DNA from: Eggerthella lenta DSM 2243
Lineage (GTDB): Bacteria; Actinomycetota; Coriobacteriia; Coriobacteriales; Eggerthellaceae
Direction of reading: 5' to 3'
DNA: 64,000 nucleotides
NCBI RefSeq assembly: GCF_000024265.1
Contig: NC_013204.1
Span: 2,794,501-2,858,500, forward strand
Of the stretch, positions 59,177-64,000 are shown piece by piece. Position numbers and translations under genes: made by a program. The notes under the pieces were generated by a model. It saw only the letters and a program-made list of their open reading frames with translations. It was not told the origin of the DNA and did not search any database. Position 1 is the stretch's first letter. Each line of letters opens with the position of its first letter.

Positions 59177-60083
59177 ATTTCATGAGCTCCGTTGCGAGCT
59201 TGAAAATAATACGCTCGTCCACATCGATATCGAATTTCCTCGCGAACATCATTTCTGAAGCAGAAAGCTCCTCGTAATCTCCGATGGTCCAAGTGTATGG
59301 TCCACCCTTTTCCCAATCGATGAGCCGCATGGATCTCTCCATTGGCCGCTCAAGATGCACTCCCGAAAGGAAAAGATTCTCCCTCCATGCTGAATTCCAA
59401 ACGAAAGTTTGTAAAAAAACCTCGTCTGCACAGTTGGAATAGCGGCACATTCGCATTATCTCCTCCGAATGGTTCACAACATCACAAGCCAGCCCGTCGG
59501 GAATGCTAAACCACTGTGACCCCTTTTTAATCTCGATCCCAGCTGGAATTCTATCGATCCTCAAAAAGCCTTGCAGCTTTTCCAACGCAACATCCAAAGC
59601 GAACTTCGCATTCTCTGACAACGACCGATGCCTTCCCCTCCTTCCTACGAATGGGTGATAGAGAGCCACTCGGTCTCGTTCCGCTTTGCTAACAAAGTTG
59701 TCAAACGCGAGGAATATTTCGCCGGCATGAACATCGAAAAAGCTATGAATTAGCTCTTGCGTATACAGGGGGAGATCGGCTCCCGAAAGCAGATGATAGA
59801 ACTCATAAGCTTGCTTGTTCACTGCGGCTGTCAGCAATTTCAGCTCGCACGCAACCAGCGAAGAGTGCCCCCATCTTACAGCGTCTCTTTCAACAAAAAA
59901 CAGGTTCGAGTGGCAAACCTGTTCGGAAAAGGCGCTGAGATCTATGGCGAGACGGGAGTCGAGATGCAAGTAAATATCATTCCGGGGATCATCGAGCAAG
60001 CTAAGTAGGATTTCAAGCTGACGAGGCTTGTCGTGTGCCATGATCAGATACGCATGCTTATGTTCAGCCGCCTCACACGTCAT
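59175..60083 (-). CDS. Core-2/I-branching-like glycosyltransferase (GT14)
   Basis: A 302-residue enzyme with KHAYLIMAHDKPRQLEILLSLLDDPRNDIYLHLDSR, RDAVRWGHSSLVACELKLL and YEFYHLLSGADLPLYTQELIHSFF, the pattern of bacterial beta-1,6-N-acetylglucosaminyltransferase-like proteins. The ATG at 60083 has GGGGTGAG upstream and begins the conserved region; an earlier start at 60131 is less likely. It is the last gene of the second, minus-strand glycan cluster. Confidence 0.87.
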   Translation of the reverse strand: MTCEAAEHKHAYLIMAHDKPRQLEILLSLLDDPRNDIYLHLDSRLAIDLSAFSEQVCHSNLFFVERDAVRWGHSSLVACELKLLTAAVNKQAYEFYHLLSGADLPLYTQELIHSFFDVHAGEIFLAFDNFVSKAERDRVALYHPFVGRRGRHRSLSENAKFALDVALEKLQGFLRIDRIPAGIEIKKGSQWFSIPDGLACDVVNHSEEIMRMCRYSNCADEVFLQTFVWNSAWRENLFLSGVHLERPMERSMRLIDWEKGGPYTWTIGDYEELSASEMMFARKFDIDVDERIIFKLATELMK

Positions 60084-60211
60084 CTTCTCACCCCATTCAT
60101 TTTTATTTCGCGATGGTGTCTTTTGCGCCATCGCCCGATATAGGAGCTTTGATCGAGCTCCTATTCCTATACTGTAATCTGGTCGGATTCATTGCAAGCG
60201 TAACTACGCCG

Positions 60212-61657
60212 CTATCGTCTTCCGATCTTTCGCCATGCACCCGAATGTCGAACGAAGCGCATGAGACCTAACCCCTGCATCACGATAATCGCAACAAGAC
60301 ATGCGCCAGACATCAGCTGCCAGCAACTTGGCTGCAACACAGCTACTGCGGATTGCATAGCCAACGCTGCGAGAGTTGCGATAAGCGTCGGCCACCCCAC
60401 TTCGATGTGGATGTACTTTCTTGAATCTATGGCTCGTACGACAAAAACAAGAGCTTGGCTTACCGCCGAAGCAACACACGCACCGCTTATCCCCAACACC
60501 GGGATAAGCGCAGGTGTGAGCGCAATGCAGGAAGCTGCGCCAACTATTGTTGTCTTCATAATGTAGCTAGTGTGCATGGTGGTGGTATATACCGTTCCGA
60601 AAAAAGAATTGAACACGTTCATGAGATTGGCTATGAGAAGCACAGACATCATTGGCCATGCTTCGTAGAATTCGCCTTGCAGGAACAGCATGGACACCCA
60701 GGGCGCAAGAAACGAAATAAGCGAGCAGAGTACGGATATAAAAGCCTGCAGCACTCGAAAAACCGATGAGAAAAACCTGTCGAGCCCTTCTTTTCCGGAT
60801 TCCTGAAAGGCAGAGAGCTGCCATGCTTGCAAGAAAACAGAGTATGCTGTGTTAAGAAGTCCTGGAATCTTACCTGCTGCAGCGAATAGGCCCGATGCCG
60901 CAATGCCAATCATACCTGTAATGAAAAAGCGATTTATACTCGTTCCAACCCACCAAAACAGCGAGTTGGGAATAAGCGGCAGCGCGTAGCGTAACATCGG
61001 GACGCAAAGCTCTTTAATTTGTTTTGCAATATCGTCTTTTGCGAATACCTTGCGCATACCCTCAAGCACCCGTGCCCCTATGCGTCCAACCGTGAGGTAG
61101 ACACAGGTAGCGACCAATGGTCCTACTGACACTGAGATAAAGTAGCCGGCAACCGTCATGCCGCAACCGCCAATAAGGACGAATGCAGAGACACCTGTTA
61201 TCATCGATGAAATCCCAGAGCAGATGGGTATGAGTTTTATTTCGCCCATGCCGCGAGCGACCTCTGAGCATAATTGCAGAAATGCGCTTGACGAATAAGC
61301 AAAGAGAAAAAACACCTTATGCTTCCCTAGTCCGCCAAATACGTCCAAATCGAGAGCGGGTGTTAACATTGCAACAATGAGAATCGACAGAAGCGTTACA
61401 ACAAACCCGATGAAGGCATATTCCGATTTCCTAGAGTCGTCCTCGATGATAAAGCGCACAGCAGCATCTGCGACTGCAAGCGTGGCAAGCGGCGTAACGA
61501 GCGAAATGACCGTTAACGACATGTCCGTGATGCCATACTCGCCTGCACTCATATAGTATGTGTAGAGTGGGACGAGCAGGAATGTCATCAATCTGGTCGC
61601 AACGGCATTCGCTGCAAACAACGCAGTATTGACTGCAAGGTTCTTATACCCGCTCAT
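60212..61657 (-). CDS. Wzx-type flippase, second glycan cluster
   Basis: A 481-residue protein with twelve to fourteen membrane helices and LMTFLLVPLYTYYMSAGEYGITDMSLTV at the start, as in polysaccharide-specific MOP transporters. It differs clearly from the flippase at 43618-44913. It exports the repeat unit built by the neighbouring transferases. The upstream pyruvyltransferase-like gene ends 26 bases before its start. Confidence 0.9.
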   Translation of the reverse strand: MSGYKNLAVNTALFAANAVATRLMTFLLVPLYTYYMSAGEYGITDMSLTVISLVTPLATLAVADAAVRFIIEDDSRKSEYAFIGFVVTLLSILIVAMLTPALDLDVFGGLGKHKVFFLFAYSSSAFLQLCSEVARGMGEIKLIPICSGISSMITGVSAFVLIGGCGMTVAGYFISVSVGPLVATCVYLTVGRIGARVLEGMRKVFAKDDIAKQIKELCVPMLRYALPLIPNSLFWWVGTSINRFFITGMIGIAASGLFAAAGKIPGLLNTAYSVFLQAWQLSAFQESGKEGLDRFFSSVFRVLQAFISVLCSLISFLAPWVSMLFLQGEFYEAWPMMSVLLIANLMNVFNSFFGTVYTTTMHTSYIMKTTIVGAASCIALTPALIPVLGISGACVASAVSQALVFVVRAIDSRKYIHIEVGWPTLIATLAALAMQSAVAVLQPSCWQLMSGACLVAIIVMQGLGLMRFVRHSGAWRKIGRR

Positions 61658-61683
61658 GCTGATCTATCTCGCATGGTTAAATC

Positions 61684-62853
61684 TCAAGAGAGAGCCGTCT
61701 CGTGATTGCCATCGGGGCTTTTCAGTAGATAGTCATCCAGCGCTCGAAAATGACGAAGGGCTTCCTTTGCGAAAGTGCTGACGCAAAGAGGTTCAGATTC
61801 AAGAATCCTTTCGCATGGCGTCATGTCAGCAGGATCTATGCTGGCGATATCCAATACGTTTCCCCTATCAAATCCTATATCCGCCATAACATAAGCGGCT
61901 TTCTTGCTGTACGGAACTGATAAAACCTTGGCACCAGAAGCAAGACCCAGCACCATGGCGTGGAATCTTGTCGCTACAACAACTTCGCTTTTAGAGATCT
62001 CATCAAGGACGGGCGCGGCATCTCCTCGGTATAGCAGTACTTCGATGCTCGAGCCAAGCTGATTCACTTTCTCCGCAACACGCTCTACAGCATTTTCATC
62101 GCCTTCCGCCTTGCAGAAAGAACTTACTACAACTCTATATCCATTTTTCGCGAACCAATGCGAAGCATTGGCTATCCAGGTCTCGTACGCGCTGGCGTAG
62201 CTTGCTAGCGATTCGGTCTGCCCCTTTGTCTTCAGGTCGATTACAGATAGCAAAGCCTGCTTCTGCTTGGGCCCGTCAAGGAAAGGAGTCGCAAAAAGAA
62301 TATCCGGAGCAAATCTTACGTTTTTCAAATCAGAGAAGAGGCCCGATGATTTTTGGTCTCGGAAGCAAACGTCATTGCATCTCGAAAAGATATCGTGAAA
62401 ACCTTTAAGGAACCTATTCGATCGGTAAGGCCCGAAATTTGCGCCAAGTATGAAAGTATTCATGCTAGCCCCGTATAGCCTAGCCCTGTCCTTAACCGCG
62501 CAAACGCTGGAGATCAAGCCTCTTATGGTCGATGCACTTGGTTGGATAAATATGGAGCCGCCGATTACGACGAGGCACTTTTGCTTTGAAAGAACAGTTT
62601 CTCTTTCACGCAGCAATCGACGCGCACGAGCAAATCTGCCGATCGCTCCTAATCTCCTGCAATCGCTTGTCCCCAGCTCGATCACCTTTAAATTATCATA
62701 TTGCATCTCGAGAATGCGCTCTTCTCGAGATGCAAGCATGATGAATTGAGTGTTCGGATAGCGCTTAAGTAACGCATGGAGGAGCAAATCGTCACCAAGA
62801 TTTGTCGCAGAGTAAAAGTCGACAAGGATACTGTTATTCGAAGTGGTTTGCAT
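61684..62853 (-). CDS. Polysaccharide pyruvyl transferase family protein
   Basis: A 389-residue protein with SILVDFYSATNLGDDLLLHALLKRYPNTQFIML at the start, VVIGGSIFIQPSAS, and the later VVVATRFHAMVLGLASGAKVLSVPYSKK. These are the CsaB/PssM-type motifs. It would add a pyruvate ketal to a sugar. The ATG at 62853 follows AAAGG at a good distance; upstream in-frame methionines at 62868 and 62883 are less well placed. A 207-base spacer before it shows a weak 83-codon frame (62834-63085) that I do not call. Confidence 0.85.
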   Translation of the reverse strand: MQTTSNNSILVDFYSATNLGDDLLLHALLKRYPNTQFIMLASREERILEMQYDNLKVIELGTSDCRRLGAIGRFARARRLLRERETVLSKQKCLVVIGGSIFIQPSASTIRGLISSVCAVKDRARLYGASMNTFILGANFGPYRSNRFLKGFHDIFSRCNDVCFRDQKSSGLFSDLKNVRFAPDILFATPFLDGPKQKQALLSVIDLKTKGQTESLASYASAYETWIANASHWFAKNGYRVVVSSFCKAEGDENAVERVAEKVNQLGSSIEVLLYRGDAAPVLDEISKSEVVVATRFHAMVLGLASGAKVLSVPYSKKAAYVMADIGFDRGNVLDIASIDPADMTPCERILESEPLCVSTFAKEALRHFRALDDYLLKSPDGNHETALS

Positions 62854-63077
62854 AACGCTGCCTTTCATAACGCCGCCAATCATCCGACAGTCTCTCTTTA
62901 TGGCGGCCGCGAAGGTAGTTGGTTAACATCCGAAACGTGCGAGTATTCGATATTGACCTCGCCCTAAGTTTCGCCAGCGCTTGATTCTGTTCGATCGATT
63001 CTTCTTTAAAAAGCAGCGCTGAACATCGATGCCTCACTCCAAAAAGCTCGATGCGCGAAATATCACGTCCCCTGTCT

Positions 63078-64000
63078 CTACCCACTATTAACCTGCAATA
63101 TTTTCTTAAGAGCTCGCGATGCCGCCGATTCGAGGCAAAACAATCTGCAGTGTTCGCTCTTGAGCAGGGCTAGTTCCGCTCTCTTGTCGAGGCGAATCCC
63201 CTTCATCGCGCCATGAAGCGCATATCTTTTTTTGAAGAAATCTGACCGCGACAGGGTATTGAGTTTTTCGTAATCCCGCTTTTCTGCTAAATATTTAGCA
63301 TAATTAAGAATGCTGTTTAGGCTTTTTTTGGCAAGCCCCTGCAAGAGGCCTTCGCAGCCGTATTCGTTTTCCCATTTCTCTGCATATGTATCGGCGACAG
63401 TCATGGCATTTACGATATCTTTATAATATGAATTCTGATAGGCGGCATTCGTTGTGCTCTTCGGATTGGGTCTGTAGAAATAGAGGGGATCCTCAATTTC
63501 GCAGAACGTTTTTGCCGAATCGTATATTGCCAATGTCTGCAGAAAGTCTTCTGAAAGCATCATGCCCTTGTAGGAAGAGTAATCGGCATTCAGGCAAGCG
63601 CACTCGCGCTTCACCGCTTTACGCCACATCGAGTTGTAGTTCCATGTTGTACAGAGAGACCTCAGCATGGAAGCCTTCTTTGGTTCAGCGTAGTTCGGTT
63701 CGTCTCTGGCTTGGCAAAGCAGGAGATCTCTTTCATTTGTAGTGTATGCCCACAGCACGATATCCGCCCCTGTCTGTCGCATGGCGAAGGCTATCGCATC
63801 GAAGGCACCGGGCAAAAAGGCGTCGTCGGCATCCGCGGACATGATATAACGGCCTTTCGATACGGCAAATCCTTCTACACGGGCAATAAGCGGACCTTGA
63901 TTCTCTTTGTGCACAACCTTTACCATCGATGGATGCTTGGCGGCATAAGCGTCGCAAATCGCCCCACTCGAATCCGTCGACCCATCGTCGACAAGAACGA
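63078..64000 (-). CDS. Glycosyltransferase family 2, partial at the right edge
   Basis: The reading frame runs past the right end of the window. The visible part starts VLVDDGSTDSSGAICDAYAAKH, continues LIARVEGFAVSKGRYIMSADADDAFLPGAFDAI and SEDFLQTLAIYDSAKTFCEIEDPLYFYRPN, all typical GT2 (GT-A) segments with DDG and DADD metal motifs. About 307 codons are visible; perhaps 30 to 40 N-terminal residues are missing. First visible gene of the minus-strand cluster. Confidence 0.9.
   Translation of the reverse strand, partial: VLVDDGSTDSSGAICDAYAAKHPSMVKVVHKENQGPLIARVEGFAVSKGRYIMSADADDAFLPGAFDAIAFAMRQTGADIVLWAYTTNERDLLLCQARDEPNYAEPKKASMLRSLCTTWNYNSMWRKAVKRECACLNADYSSYKGMMLSEDFLQTLAIYDSAKTFCEIEDPLYFYRPNPKSTTNAAYQNSYYKDIVNAMTVADTYAEKWENEYGCEGLLQGLAKKSLNSILNYAKYLAEKRDYEKLNTLSRSDFFKKRYALHGAMKGIRLDKRAELALLKSEHCRLFCLESAASRALKKILQVNSG

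Noticed and set aside
62834-63085. 83-codon minus-strand frame between the GT2 and pyruvyltransferase-like genes
   Set aside because: It starts with GTG inside the end of the GT2 gene, lacks a good ribosome site and shows no fold signature; perhaps a remnant.
1-64000. tRNA, rRNA and CRISPR arrays
   Set aside because: No cloverleaf-like segment, rRNA motif or regularly spaced direct repeat was noticed on reading; a tRNAscan or CRISPR search was not possible.

Overview
The window is high-GC actinobacterial DNA, most likely from the class Coriobacteriia, family Eggerthellaceae (an Eggerthella- or Gordonibacter-like anaerobe). The reasons are Tat-exported molybdopterin oxidoreductases with NrfD/4Fe-4S partners and TorD chaperones, tightly packed GC-rich operons, and a lower-GC surface-polysaccharide block. 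The genus is an inference.

Left half (1-35 kb): respiratory loci. Two complete molybdoenzyme operons run on the minus strand. Operon 1 (10002 to 4049) encodes a catalytic subunit, 4Fe-4S subunit, NrfD, a small putative c-type cytochrome, a DUF4405 b-type membrane protein and a TorD chaperone. Operon 2 (31799 to 26199) encodes a catalytic subunit, 4Fe-4S subunit, NrfD, TorD and a DNA alkyltransferase. Immediately upstream of each, on the same strand, is a three-gene set: a DmsC/NrfD-like membrane protein, a short YtrA-type GntR regulator and a slipin (SPFH). A third set is cut by the left edge. The promoter of each complete set shares a sequence-specific operator with the promoter of the adjacent molybdoenzyme operon (14-bp match at 12920/10191; 13-bp match at 35067/31964). 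The three-gene sets therefore look like dedicated regulatory and membrane modules, one per reductase. This is the most interesting system here.

Between these loci are housekeeping and envelope genes: a YczE-like permease, a lactonase-fold protein, DUF4097 and XRE proteins, TetR, a YhgE-like secreted protein with an MMPL pump, a YacP/RlmB pair, a TRIC channel and a lipoprotein. An IS256-family element (15859-17349), a short inverted-repeat family and a 32-bp palindrome holding a consensus parS site (10291-10306) also lie there.

Middle (35-38 kb): VanZ-like, XRE and ParB-like genes and two small genes, one with a cystatin-like QIVAG motif.

Right half (38-64 kb): a surface-glycan locus, mostly lower in GC, probably acquired in pieces. 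It starts with a polyprenyl-phosphate sugar transferase, glycosyltransferases, an EpsG-type polymerase, a Wzx flippase and LicD. It continues with a nonulosonic-acid route of pseudaminic type (PseB, PseC, a left-handed beta-helix acetyltransferase, PseF, PseI, an atypical SDR, PseG, an ATP-grasp protein). It is followed by an IS1595-type element with clean terminal repeats and an 8-bp target duplication, then a fused HTH-LicC-LicA protein and LicB transporter (phosphocholine). A second, oppositely oriented glycan set follows (GT14, flippase, pyruvyltransferase-like, GT2) and runs off the right edge.

No tRNA, rRNA or CRISPR array was seen.
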